DNA of 64,000 nucleotides from Pseudomonas oleovorans subsp. oleovorans (GCF_002197815.1 NZ_NIUB01000021.1:1-64000), one strand, 5' to 3'; shown: positions 1 to 8,729, numbered from the stretch's first letter. Notes: a model not told the origin generated them from the sequence alone. Numbers and translations are program-made.

Positions 1-147
1 GGTCTGGGCGCTTAGCTACCGCAGGCGACACATCAACGGAACCAAGCTCGCTGATGCTGTTTGTCAGTAGGCAGGAACCGCCGTATACGGAACCGTACGT
101 ACGGTGGTGTGGGAGGACGGCGGGGGTAACCCCGTCTCCTACCCGAT
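1..147 (+). mobile_element. Group II intron, 3' end only (domains V and VI)
   Basis: The window opens inside a group II intron. Bases 77-108 fold as a domain V hairpin: a nine-pair lower stem, a 2-nt bulge (CG, 98-99), an upper stem and a GAAC loop. The lower stem has C-G-C with a G-T wobble where the catalytic triad should be. Bases 111-144 fold as domain VI, with GGG/AGGA pairing TCCT/CCC and an unpaired A at 141 as the expected branch point. The intron should end at GAT, about base 147, six bases after the branch A. The reverse-transcriptase gene and domains I-IV lie left of the window. Base pairing is seen directly; the intron class is not resolved. Confidence 0.8.
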
Positions 148-175
148 TTTGAACGCGTGCGTATCCGGCGCCTTA

Positions 176-189
176 CCCCACAAGTGGGG
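176..189. repeat. Short hairpin downstream of the TonB receptor gene
   Basis: CCCCAC-AA-GTGGGG forms a perfect six-pair hairpin between the intron end and the stop of the receptor gene. It has no T-run on either strand, so it is a weak terminator candidate for the receptor gene, or part of the intron insertion target. Confidence 0.4.
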
Positions 190-237
190 CAGAGGGTCTC
201 AGGACCGGGTATTGGATGCGCGCATGCTTCGCCAAGC

Positions 238-2286
238 TCAATCGAACTGGTACTGCACGCCCGCGCCAACATACCAGGCGCGCTCCGGGCCGGGTTCGTA
301 GTAGCGGCCGTTGCGGTCACCGACTATCACCGAGCCGATGTATTCGCGATCCAGCAGGTTGTCGATGCGTAGCACCTGGTTGAAAGTCATTGCACCGACC
401 TTCTGCTCGAAGCGTGCCTGCCAGTTGAACAGTGCATAGCTGGGCGCTGCCTTGGCAGTATTGCTGTCTTCGACGTACAGCTTGCTGCGGTACAGGCCTT
501 CGACTGCGGTGCTGAACCAGCCCACCGGCTGCCAGGCGAGTTCACCATACAGGGTGTTGGCGGGAATGCCTGGCATGTGCTTGCCGGATTCTACGAGTTG
601 ATTACGACTGGTGAAATCCTTGCTGTAAGTGGCGTCGATGTGGGTGTAGGCGAGGTTGGCGCGCAGGGTTTCGCTCAGATGGCTTTCCAGGGAAAGCTCA
701 AGGCCACGGCGGCGGGTTTGGGCGGCGTTCTGGAAGCTGTTGCGGCCACCACTGGCCGATGCTACGACCAGCTCGTCGTCGGTATCGATCTGGAACAGCG
801 CCACTTGCAGATTGGTGGCCTCGGCCAGACGGGCTTTCAGCCCAATCTCGAACTGCTCGCTAGTTGCAGGTTTCAGATCGAAGCCGAAGCTGTTGCCTGG
901 GCCTGAGTAGGAGAGTTCGTTGAGCGTGGGTGTCTCCAGCCCCTTGCCCCAACTGGCATAGATATTCAGATCTGGCAGCAAGGCGTAACTGGCGCCAAGA
1001 GTGGGCGTGAGCTTGCGGTAGGTGACCGAGCCGCTGTCGTCGCCATTGCTCAGGAAGCGGTCATCCACGTCGAACTCCACCTGGCTGTGGCGCAGCCCAG
1101 CCTGTATCTCTAGCTTGCCCAATTGCCAGGCTGCCTGCAGATAGGGCGACAGACTGGTGACCTCATTACGCTCGTCGCGGCGCAGATCGCCCTTCACACC
1201 GAGGGTGTCACCGACGAAGTTCTCGTAGCCCTGACGGTCATCGCGCGAATAGTCGTAGTCCAGGCCGGTGGTGACGGTCAGCAGGCTGCTACCCAGGTCG
1301 AACGATTGAATCCAGCGGTTGCCGATACCGTGGAAGCGGCGCTCGAAGTCGATCACTCCGCCGGAGTGGCTTTGTGGTGCTTGAAAGTTTGGGCGAATCG
1401 ACTGGTACTGAATCACCCGCCGTGTCCCGCTGTACAGCGTGCTTTGCCAGATGCCAGCGGCAAAGCTGCGTTCGTAGTTGAGACCGAATTGACGATGATC
1501 AACGGTCTTGCGCGTATTGAACTCCAGAGCGCTAGGCGCGGCAGCACGCCGGTTGGCTTTTACATCTTTCCACTCCAGCCCCTGCGGGTCCTGGGTGTCG
1601 TTCTGATCCAGTTCGCTGAAGCTCAGGCTGAGCTTGCTGAGGTCATCCGGGTACAGGGTCAGCTTGGCAAAGGTCTTGTCGAGGATGGCGCCGCTGTGGT
1701 CGCGGTAACCGTCTGTCTCGAAATGCGAGCGGTTGATGATGAAACCGGCTCTGTCGTTGCCGCCTTCGGCCGAGACGCGGGTACGGCTGGTGCCGTAAGC
1801 GGCCTGGGAGGTGTCGAGCGCGACCTTGGGGGCACCTTCGCCATCGCGCGAGAACAGCTGGATGACACCACCGGAGTTGCTGCCGTAGACGCTGGCGAAT
1901 GGCCCACGCAGGACCTCGATGCGCTCCAGGGTGTCGAGGTCGAAGGTCGCCGCCTGGCCCTGGCCGTCCGGATTGGACAGCGGCACACCATCAGCCAGCA
2001 GCTTGATGCCACGAATACCGAAGGCCGAGCGGGCGCCAAAGCCGCGTGAGGATATTTGCAGATCCTGCGCATAGTTTTGCCGATTCTGCACCACCAGTCC
2101 CGGAACGCTGCCGAGTGCTTCGGAGAGGTTGACGCCGGTTTTGCCCAGTGTGGCCTGTTCGGCATCGATGCGGTTGACCGAGAAGGGCAGTTGCCAGCCG
2201 CTGGCCAGATAGCGGCTGCCGGTGATCACCAGTGGGTCGGCCTGGTAGGTGGCGTTTTCGGCCTGTGCAGCCAGTGGCAGGAACAA
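238..2286 (-). CDS. TonB-dependent outer-membrane receptor (5' end possibly frameshifted)
   Basis: Outer-membrane receptor for TonB-driven uptake, 682 aa as drawn. After the signal sequence a TonB-box-like PLVIT precedes a plug domain with the usual ISSRGFG, IRGI-LLADGVPL and IEVLRGPFASVYG motifs. A long beta-barrel follows and ends in an aromatic-rich strand. The substrate cannot be read from sequence; iron chelates or copper are typical for the family. The start is a problem. The only in-frame start is a TTG at 2286 that leaves a signal peptide without its basic n-region, and the frame is closed by TAG at 2341-2343. An ATG at 2327 lies in another frame. Adding one base near 2310 would give a normal signal peptide ending LAAQA. 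It is divergent from the gluconate operon. Confidence 0.85.
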   Translation of the reverse strand: MFLPLAAQAENATYQADPLVITGSRYLASGWQLPFSVNRIDAEQATLGKTGVNLSEALGSVPGLVVQNRQNYAQDLQISSRGFGARSAFGIRGIKLLADGVPLSNPDGQGQAATFDLDTLERIEVLRGPFASVYGSNSGGVIQLFSRDGEGAPKVALDTSQAAYGTSRTRVSAEGGNDRAGFIINRSHFETDGYRDHSGAILDKTFAKLTLYPDDLSKLSLSFSELDQNDTQDPQGLEWKDVKANRRAAAPSALEFNTRKTVDHRQFGLNYERSFAAGIWQSTLYSGTRRVIQYQSIRPNFQAPQSHSGGVIDFERRFHGIGNRWIQSFDLGSSLLTVTTGLDYDYSRDDRQGYENFVGDTLGVKGDLRRDERNEVTSLSPYLQAAWQLGKLEIQAGLRHSQVEFDVDDRFLSNGDDSGSVTYRKLTPTLGASYALLPDLNIYASWGKGLETPTLNELSYSGPGNSFGFDLKPATSEQFEIGLKARLAEATNLQVALFQIDTDDELVVASASGGRNSFQNAAQTRRRGLELSLESHLSETLRANLAYTHIDATYSKDFTSRNQLVESGKHMPGIPANTLYGELAWQPVGWFSTAVEGLYRSKLYVEDSNTAKAAPSYALFNWQARFEQKVGAMTFNQVLRIDNLLDREYIGSVIVGDRNGRYYEPGPERAWYVGAGVQYQFD

Positions 2287-2381
2287 TGCGGGCAGCCAGT
2301 AGCGGGCCAGCGCTGGGTGATAGCCATTAGCGGAAATGCTCTACGAAATGTTGCCGAAATAGGGTTGTCGGATGATTTGGG

Positions 2382-2388
2382 TAGCGCT
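2382..2388 (+). promoter_or_regulatory. TAGCGCT motif, candidate GntR operator before gntK
   Basis: TAGCGCT lies 55 bases before the gntK start, in the divergent gap to the receptor gene. From memory, the published GntR operator in P. aeruginosa ends in TAGCGCT. The LacI-family gene at 6140 would be the cognate regulator. The inner AGCGCT is a perfect palindrome with the central CG usual for LacI-family sites. Confidence 0.45.
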
Positions 2389-2443
2389 GACATTTGGATC
2401 AAACAATGAGCGGCGCCACCTCGATGGTGCCCATGGAGTTCCC

Positions 2444-3565
2444 ATGCAACAGCAGTCTTGCGCATTGGCCGCCCGTACCACCCTGGTGGTCATGGGGGTC
2501 AGTGGCTCCGGCAAGAGCGAGATCAGCCAGGGGGTCGCCACCGCACTCGGTTGGCGCCATATCGAAGCCGATCATTTCCATCCTCCCGAAAACATAGAGC
2601 GCATGCGCGCGGACAACGCGCTGAGCGACGAAGACCGTCGCCACTGGCTGGATGCACTGTGCGAGCAGATTCAGGGCGCGCAGGCCGCAGGTGAATGCTT
2701 CGTGCTGGCCTGCTCGGCGCTCAAGCGCGCTTACCGCGAGCGCCTGCGTCAGGTGGTTCCGGGGTTGCAGTTCGTGCATCTGGATATTGATCACGCCACC
2801 GCGGTGCAGCGTGTCGGTGCTCGGCCTGGACATTTCATGCCGACTTCTCTGGTCGACAGCCAGTTCGCCACCCTCGAAAGCCCGGCAGGTGAACCATACG
2901 TACGAGTCGTCGATGCGCAGCAGTCGCGGCAAGCGTTGGTGGCCGATATCCAGGCCTGGGTTCGTCGCGAAGCCACGGAGGCCGTGTCGAGCCAGGCCCA
3001 GGATATGCTCGATAGCGAAATTGATAGCGCTAACCAAGCGGCCCAGCTAGGCGCCGAACCGATCTATGAGGGTCGCATCGCGCGCATGTTCGATCGCCTG
3101 ACCGATGGCCTGATGGCGGTGCTGATGGCCTTCATGGTGGTGGCGGTGTTTACCAATGTGGTGCTGCGCTACGCCTTCGGCACCGGCTGGCCGGGCGCCG
3201 AGGAGCTTTCACGGTTGGCGTTCGTCTGGCTGGTCTTCGTCGGTGTGGCCTCTGGCATGCGGCGGGGCGAGCTGATGACATTCCGCATGATTCGCGACCG
3301 CTTCCCACTGCTGGCGCAACGGCTGGTGGATTCACTGAGCTGGATTCTCGTGGCAGGAGCGAGCCTGCTCTCGGCCTTGGGTGCTTGGAATCAGGTGCAG
3401 TTCGGTTGGGGCAACGTCAGTACGGTGGTTGGTTACCCAGTGGTGCTGGCGATGCTACCGGTGCTGGCAAGCATGCTGGTGCTGGCGATTCTCGCCGTGG
3501 TGCAGTTGATCAACCTCTGGCGGCGTACGCCGCAGCCGGCCCTGAGTGAGGCGCACGTCGAATGA
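2444..3565 (+). CDS. Gluconokinase fused to TRAP transporter small permease (GntK-DctQ)
   Basis: One 373-aa frame encodes two proteins that are normally separate. Residues 1 to about 180 are a GntK-type gluconokinase, which phosphorylates gluconate to 6-phosphogluconate: P-loop GVSGSGKS at 18-25, the HFHPPENIERMRAD substrate loop and CSALKRAYRERLR. Residues about 188-373 are a DctQ small permease with four hydrophobic helices and the GAEELSRLAFVWLVFVG and MRRGELMTF motifs. There is no stop between the parts. An ATG at 3005 (residue 188) could give a separate DctQ, but its AGGA is only about 2 bases away. The start at 2444 gives the normal GntK N-terminus. dctM and dctP follow, so import and phosphorylation are coupled genetically and perhaps physically. 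The domains are certain; whether the fused product is made is not. Confidence 0.88.
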   Translation: MQQQSCALAARTTLVVMGVSGSGKSEISQGVATALGWRHIEADHFHPPENIERMRADNALSDEDRRHWLDALCEQIQGAQAAGECFVLACSALKRAYRERLRQVVPGLQFVHLDIDHATAVQRVGARPGHFMPTSLVDSQFATLESPAGEPYVRVVDAQQSRQALVADIQAWVRREATEAVSSQAQDMLDSEIDSANQAAQLGAEPIYEGRIARMFDRLTDGLMAVLMAFMVVAVFTNVVLRYAFGTGWPGAEELSRLAFVWLVFVGVASGMRRGELMTFRMIRDRFPLLAQRLVDSLSWILVAGASLLSALGAWNQVQFGWGNVSTVVGYPVVLAMLPVLASMLVLAILAVVQLINLWRRTPQPALSEAHVE

Positions 3566-3614
3566 AGCTGGCTCCATTCCAACAAGACGGGCACTGCCCA
3601 CCGAGGACCTGCCG

Positions 3615-4892
3615 ATGACTGTCGCGGTATTTCTTTCTTCCCTGCTGGGGTTCATGGCATTCGGCATGCCCATCGCCTTTGCCCTGATCCTTACCGCGGC
3701 CGTACTGATGTGGTACCTGGATTTCTGGGACGTGCAGTTGCTGGCGCAGAACCTGCTCGCCGGCGCTGACAGCTTCCCGCTGCTGGCGGTGCCGTTCTTC
3801 ATCCTGGCCGGCGAGCTGATGAACGCCGGCGGCATTTCCCGGCGCATCATCGCCATGGCGCAGGCCTACTTTGGCCACCTGCGCGGAGGCCTCGGCTACG
3901 TTGCCATTGCGGCCGCCGTGCTGCTGGCCAGCATGTCCGGTTCGGCACTGGCCGATACTGCTGCGCTCGCCACCCTGCTGTTGCCGATGATGCGTCAGCG
4001 CGGTTATCCGGTGCATTCCTCGGCGGGCTTGGTAGCCGCTGGCGGCATCATCGCGCCGATCATTCCGCCGTCGATGCCGTTCGTGATCTATGGCGTGGTC
4101 ACCAACACCTCCATCAGCCAGCTGTTCATGGCTGGCCTGGTGCCGGGATTGATCATGGGCGCCGGCCTGATCGTCGCCTGGACGCTGATCGCTCGCGACT
4201 TCACCGAGCCTACGCCGCCCAAGGCTACTGCTGCCGAGCGTCGCCGCGTGCTGATCGACGGCGCCGCTGCCCTGATGCTGCCGGTGATCATCGTTGGCGG
4301 TCTGCGCTTCGGTATCTTCACGCCCACCGAGGCCGCCGTGGTAGCCGCCATGTACGCGCTGGCCGTGTCCACCTTGCTCTACCGCGAGTTGAGCTGGAAC
4401 GACCTGATGGAGACCCTGACCCGTGCCAGTCGCACCACGGCGTCGGTGATGTTCCTGTGCGCCGCGGCGACGGTCTCGGCCTACATGATTACCCTGGCGC
4501 AGTTGCCTGACGAAATCGGCGCCATGCTCGGGCCGCTGGCCGAGCACCCCAAACTGCTGGTACTGGCGATCATGCTGCTGATGATCGCGGTGGGCATGGT
4601 GCTGGACCTGACGCCGACCATCCTGATTCTGGCGCCAGTGCTGGCGCCCATCGCGATCAAGGCAGGGGTCGATCCGGTGTACTTCGGCGTGATGTTCGTG
4701 CTGATCGGCTCCATCGGCCTGATCACGCCGCCTGTGGGCACCGTGCTTCACGTCGTCGGCGGTATCGGCAAGTTGCACATGGAGGTGCTGGTACGCGGCG
4801 TCATGCCGTTCTTCATGATCTATCTGATCATCGTCGCGCTGCTGGTGGCATTCCCGTCCATCGTCACCGTGCCGTTGGCCTGGTTGCGCTGA
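3615..4892 (+). CDS. dctM: TRAP transporter large permease (DctM), probably for gluconate
   Basis: Inner-membrane transport subunit of a tripartite, sodium-driven TRAP importer, 425 aa. It has about a dozen hydrophobic helices and family motifs such as AVPFFILAGELMNAGGISRR near residue 60, SGSALADTAALATLLLPMM near 110 and GGIIAPIIPPSMPFVIYG near 143. I chose the ATG at 3615 because translation from there starts directly with a membrane helix; the reading frame is open further upstream. It follows the kinase-DctQ gene by 49 bases and precedes the binding protein, giving a complete Q-M-P set. Gluconate as substrate is inferred from the fused gluconokinase and the GntR-like regulator. Confidence 0.93.
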   Translation: MTVAVFLSSLLGFMAFGMPIAFALILTAAVLMWYLDFWDVQLLAQNLLAGADSFPLLAVPFFILAGELMNAGGISRRIIAMAQAYFGHLRGGLGYVAIAAAVLLASMSGSALADTAALATLLLPMMRQRGYPVHSSAGLVAAGGIIAPIIPPSMPFVIYGVVTNTSISQLFMAGLVPGLIMGAGLIVAWTLIARDFTEPTPPKATAAERRRVLIDGAAALMLPVIIVGGLRFGIFTPTEAAVVAAMYALAVSTLLYRELSWNDLMETLTRASRTTASVMFLCAAATVSAYMITLAQLPDEIGAMLGPLAEHPKLLVLAIMLLMIAVGMVLDLTPTILILAPVLAPIAIKAGVDPVYFGVMFVLIGSIGLITPPVGTVLHVVGGIGKLHMEVLVRGVMPFFMIYLIIVALLVAFPSIVTVPLAWLR

Positions 4893-4929
4893 GTTGACCC
4901 AGCGGCGCTGGCGCGCCGTCATCCTTTAC

Positions 4930-4937
4930 AACAATAA
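4930..4937 (+). promoter_or_regulatory. Hfq/Crc-type CA motif before dctP
   Basis: AACAATAA, fitting AAnAAnAA, sits immediately before the AAGAGG ribosome-binding site of dctP. In pseudomonads such motifs bind Hfq-Crc and block translation during catabolite repression. Inferred from motif and position only. Confidence 0.5.
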
Positions 4938-4949
4938 GAGGTAGACCCG

Positions 4950-5963
4950 ATGAAACGTCCACTGCTCGCCATCCTCGCTGCTGCCATGCTTTGCAGCCCG
5001 CTCGCCAGTTTGACCGCCCATGCCGATGACGTACGTTCGCGCATGATCCGCTTCGGTTACGGTCTCAACGAGAACAGCAACCAGGGTCGTGCGGCCAAGC
5101 TGTTCGCCGAAGAGGTGGCCAAGGCTTCCGACGGCAAACTCAAGGTGCGCACTTTCGTCGCCGCCAGCCTGGGTTCCGACGACCAGATGCAGAGCGCGCT
5201 GATCGGTGGGGCGCAGGAAATGATGGTCGGCTCTACCGCGACTCTGGTGGGTATCACCAGAGAAATGGCCGTGTGGGACACGCCGTTCCTGTTCAGCAGT
5301 GCCGAGCAGGCCGATGCCGTGCTCGACGGCCCGGTGGGGCGCCAGGTCATGGACAAGCTGGAAGAGAAAGGCCTGGTCGGGCTGGTGTATTGGGAGAACG
5401 GCTTTCGCAACCTGACCAACAATGCCCGGCCCATCACCAGGCTGGAGGACTTTTCCGGGGTCAAGCTGCGCGTGATGCCCAACCCGGTGTTTCTCGAAAC
5501 CTTCAAGCTGATGGGCGCCAACGCCGTACCGCTACCGTTCTCCGAGCTGTTCACCGCGCTGGAGACCAAGGCCGTCGATGGCCAGGAAAACCCTTTCAAC
5601 ACCATTCTTTCCTCGAAGTTCTACGAGGTGCAGCAGTACCTGACCGTGACCAACCATGTGTACAGCCCGTGGATCGTCACCGTGTCCAAGCGCTGGTGGG
5701 ACGGCCTGTCGCCAACCGAGCAGAGCATCCTGCTGGAAGCGGCAAAGAAGGCGCGCGACTTCGAGCGCCAGGACACCCGTGAGGAAGCCGCCCGTGCGTT
5801 GGCCGAGCTGAAAGACAAGGGCATGCAGATCAACGAAGTGGCGCCGGCCGAGGTGCAGCGCATGCGTGAGCAGGCCGCACCGGCGATCCAGAAGGTCGTC
5901 GACACGGTTGGCCAGCAGCTGTTCGATCAGGTCCAGGCTGAAGCCGAAAAGGCCGCTCTATAA
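4950..5963 (+). CDS. dctP: TRAP transporter periplasmic binding protein (DctP)
   Basis: Periplasmic solute-binding subunit of the TRAP importer, 337 aa. Residues 1-25 are a signal peptide ending TAHA before DDVRSR. The mature protein has the DctP fold: IRFGYGLNENSNQGRAAKLF at the start, the GARE-like hinge AVWDTPFLF, the LRVMPNPVFLETFKLMGANAVP segment with the conserved substrate-carboxylate arginine, and DGQENPFNTI. Such proteins bind organic acids or sugar acids; gluconate is inferred from the operon. The AAGAGG ribosome site lies just after a candidate Crc/Hfq motif. Confidence 0.93.
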   Translation: MKRPLLAILAAAMLCSPLASLTAHADDVRSRMIRFGYGLNENSNQGRAAKLFAEEVAKASDGKLKVRTFVAASLGSDDQMQSALIGGAQEMMVGSTATLVGITREMAVWDTPFLFSSAEQADAVLDGPVGRQVMDKLEEKGLVGLVYWENGFRNLTNNARPITRLEDFSGVKLRVMPNPVFLETFKLMGANAVPLPFSELFTALETKAVDGQENPFNTILSSKFYEVQQYLTVTNHVYSPWIVTVSKRWWDGLSPTEQSILLEAAKKARDFERQDTREEAARALAELKDKGMQINEVAPAEVQRMREQAAPAIQKVVDTVGQQLFDQVQAEAEKAAL

Positions 5964-6097
5964 GGGCTGGCCCAGGAATGGCGGCCAGTACGCCGCTGAT
6001 GCTGGGCGGGCTCGCAGTTTTGCGGGGCACGCAGGTGGTAACGCTCCTTGCATGGTGGCGTTACCCCGGGCGGCGTGTCCCGCGCTTTATTCAACGG

Positions 6098-6105
6098 CAG
6101 CGCTG
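6098..6105. promoter_or_regulatory. CAGCGCTG palindrome before the LacI-family gene
   Basis: CAGCGCTG lies 35 bases before the regulator's ATG and shares AGCGCT with the site before gntK. This fits autoregulation by the regulator. The assignment rests on the shared core only. Confidence 0.35.
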
Positions 6106-6139
6106 GTAGAATCATCCGCTGCTAACCAATGGAGGCGCT

Positions 6140-7159
6140 ATGACTCAACGCCGACGCCGATCTGCCGAACGTGTCACCCTGTCCGATGTGGCCAAGGCCG
6201 CGGGCTGCTCGTTGATGTCCGCTTCGCGCGCGCTGTCGCAGCCGGGGCGGGTGTCTGATGCGCTGCGCGAGCAGGTGATGCGCGCGGCCCAGGCGCTGGG
6301 TTACGTGCCCAACCCGGCAGCGCGGGCATTGGCCAGTTCACGCTCGAACCTGGTGGCTGTGGTGATCCCGTCGCTGTCGAACTCGGTGTTCGTCGACACC
6401 GTGGAGGCCATCCAGCGGGTGCTGATGCCGGCCGGCTTCGAAATGATGATCGGCGTCAGTCACTACCGGGTCGAGGAGGATGAGCGCCTGTTGCGTTCCT
6501 ATCTGGCGCACCAGCCAGCGGGTCTGCTGCTTACGGGTTTCGAGCGCAGCGACGCGGCGCGCGAAATCCTCGGCGCCAGCAGTTGCCCGTTGGTAACGCT
6601 GATGGAGCTGAGCGAGGAGCCGGAGGATTACTGCGTCGGCTTCTCTCAGGTCGAAGCCGGCGCCGCCATGACCCGTGCCCTGGTGCAGCGTGGTTACCGC
6701 CATATCGCCTTCGCCGCAGCGCAGCTTGACCCGCGCACCTTGCAGCGTGCAGAAGGCTACCGACAGGTGATGCGCTACCTCAATCGACATGATCCGGCGT
6801 TGGAGTTGCTGACACCGCAGTTGTCATCCATCGGCTTGGGCGCCGAGTTGCTCGATCGCCTGCTGGCGCAGCAGCCGCAGATTGATGCGGTGTTCTTCAA
6901 CAACGACGACCTGGCCATGGGCGCGCTGTTCCGCGCGCGTCAGCTGGGCCTGGACGTGCCGGGACGCCTGGCCATCGCCGGTTTCAACGACCTGCCGGCA
7001 GCGGCCTGGATGCATCCGGCGCTGAGCACGGTACGTACCACGCGTGGGCGTATCGGCGAGCTGGCGGCGAACATGCTGCTGGCGCTGATGCGTGGCGAAA
7101 TGCCGGAACAGCACTGCATTGACGTCGGTTTCGAACTGGTGATGCGCGACAGCGCCTGA
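6140..7159 (+). CDS. gntR: LacI-family regulator of gluconate use (GntR type)
   Basis: A 339-aa DNA-binding repressor. Residues 11-32 form the LacI helix-turn-helix (VTLSDVAKAAGCSLMSASRAL), followed by the hinge region (NPAARALASSRSNLVAVVIP) and a periplasmic-binding-protein-like effector domain. It carries the usual VFFNNDDLAMGALF and IAGFNDLPAAAWMHPALSTVRT motifs. GGAGG lies 7 bases before the ATG. Its place directly after a gluconokinase/TRAP operon points to gluconate or 6-phosphogluconate as inducer. Candidate operators with an AGCGCT core lie before it and before gntK. Its stop is two bases from the stop of the convergent lipase-foldase gene. Confidence 0.88.
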   Translation: MTQRRRRSAERVTLSDVAKAAGCSLMSASRALSQPGRVSDALREQVMRAAQALGYVPNPAARALASSRSNLVAVVIPSLSNSVFVDTVEAIQRVLMPAGFEMMIGVSHYRVEEDERLLRSYLAHQPAGLLLTGFERSDAAREILGASSCPLVTLMELSEEPEDYCVGFSQVEAGAAMTRALVQRGYRHIAFAAAQLDPRTLQRAEGYRQVMRYLNRHDPALELLTPQLSSIGLGAELLDRLLAQQPQIDAVFFNNDDLAMGALFRARQLGLDVPGRLAIAGFNDLPAAAWMHPALSTVRTTRGRIGELAANMLLALMRGEMPEQHCIDVGFELVMRDSA

Positions 7160-7161
7160 GG

Positions 7162-8155
7162 CTACTGCTTCTTGCTGGCGGCTGCCAATTGCTCGGCGGC
7201 GTCCAGGCGCAGGCGTTCACGCTCATCGAAACGTTCTGCAGCCAGCGCCTCGATCGCCGCGCGCTTGTCGCCGCTGCTGAGTCCCTCATTGACCTGAATC
7301 TTCGCCTTGGCAGTGATGTAGTCATCCAGGCGCCGCTGCCAACTCTGTCGTTGGCTATCCAGCGCCTCCAGGCGCGTGGTGGCTTCGGCGCCTACCAACT
7401 GCTGACGCATCTGGCGGATCTGCGCCGCGCTGGCGCCTTCGGCCTGCAGGCGTGCGGTGTGCTGCTGCAGCTCTTCAGGCAGGGATGCGCGCAGGCGGTC
7501 GACGGCAACGCCTTTCTCCTCTGCGCTCATTGTGCTGTCGTACTGGATGGTCAGGCGCTCCAGGGTGACGCGGTTGTAGCCTTCCTCACGGGCGAAGAAG
7601 GCCTGGTGGGTTTCGCTGTCGAACAGTCTTGCGCGCAGGGTCTGCACGACGGTCTCGCGCTGGCGCATGGCATCCAGGCTGGCCATTTGCGGCAGGTCGC
7701 GCTCCAGCAGCACCAGCTCACGCTTGTAGCTCAGGTATTGCTCCAGCAAGGCCTGCGCGGGCCCGTGCAGGTTCCTGCAATTGGCTGTCGATGTAGTTGC
7801 GCAGACGTGACACGCTGGCATCCAGGCTTTCCTCGCCGATGCTGGCGAGGAAGTAATCGAAGATCCGGCGGATGTCTTCGCTGATGATCAGATTGCCGGC
7901 AGCGTCCACGCGAAAGCTGCCGTCGACTTCGGTGCCGACGAAGGAGCTGGGCAGGGCCAGCGTCGTGGCCTTCTTCTGTGTGTCTTGGTCGGTCGGTGTT
8001 AAGGCCTCTGCAGCCGGAGCCTGCACGGGCTGCGTAGCCGTGGCAGTGGCGGCGGGAGGCGTGAATTGGGTCGGTTGGTGTCCGGGTTGCAGGTAAAGCA
8101 TCAACGCCAGGCCGGCAACGATCAGGAAAGGCAGGGCGGACAGGGTTTTCTTCAC
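7162..8155 (-). pseudogene. lif: Lipase-specific foldase (Lif/LimK), frameshifted
   Basis: Remains of the inner-membrane-anchored steric chaperone that folds secreted lipase. The upstream frame starts at GTG 8155 (GGAAG five bases before) and encodes a membrane anchor, an A/T/Q-rich linker, [14 protein letters not shown], the foldase motif (RxxFDY-like, [14 protein letters not shown]) and [11 protein letters not shown]. The match then jumps by one base, near 7757-7764 in a GGGCCC run, to the frame reading [20 protein letters not shown] and on to the C-terminus ERLRLDAAEQLAAASKK. One extra base explains the break. Since the lipase gene next to it is reduced to a stub, a real loss of function is more likely than a sequencing error. 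Confidence 0.85.
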
Positions 8156-8282
8156 GGCAGCTTCCATTAAGGCGTTCGAACCATTGCTCAGCGCTGGTAC
8201 CTCGCAGGGTGCGCCGAGCGCACCGAAATGCCGACGTTCCCAGCATCCGGTGCGCACGGCGCAGCCTACGAAGCGCAGCAGT

Positions 8283-8407
<125 letters not shown>

Positions 8408-8692
8408 CCCATTCCGTGGCGCGTACGGCGCAAGAACGATCGCAGGAAACATGCCATCGTCCTGCAGTTTCCGGCGAACCCTCTATACAGGCGCCTTCCG
8501 GGGTTTTCGGGCGACTTGGCCTCGATATCGCTGCGTACTTTCTGTTACGTGCCGAAACGTCAGGTCGCGCCGAGGGCCGCAATCGATCTGGCCAGGCGGG
8601 GCGTCCAGGGCCAGGAACGGGTCTTTTGAGCGGATGGAAATGCGCGGACTGACCGTCGCCCAATCGAAGGTTGGGGTCGAAGTGGGGGCGCC
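8408..8692. other. Intergenic stretch with no recognisable gene
   Basis: About 285 bases between the lipA stub and the promoter of the small methyltransferase-like gene. Frames here are short and I do not recognise their products. In P. aeruginosa, as I recall, a ligT gene sits at this position; it is absent here, so this is probably the deletion junction that removed ligT and most of lipA. Confidence 0.4.
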
Positions 8693-8722
8693 TTGACAGT
8701 TTGCCGTGGGCTTCTCTAGGAT
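8693..8722 (+). promoter_or_regulatory. Sigma-70 promoter of the riboswitch transcript
   Basis: TTGACA at 8693-8698 and TAGGAT at 8717-8722 are spaced by 18 bases, a strong -35/-10 pair. Transcription would start at about 8729, directly at the first stem of the candidate riboswitch. Confidence 0.6.
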
Positions 8723-8729
8723 GCGCCCT

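Noticed and set aside
3510..4922. 470-codon minus-strand frame over the TRAP permease gene
   Set aside because: Rich in His, Gln and Arg, the signature of the antisense of a hydrophobic GC-rich gene; no start signal or family.
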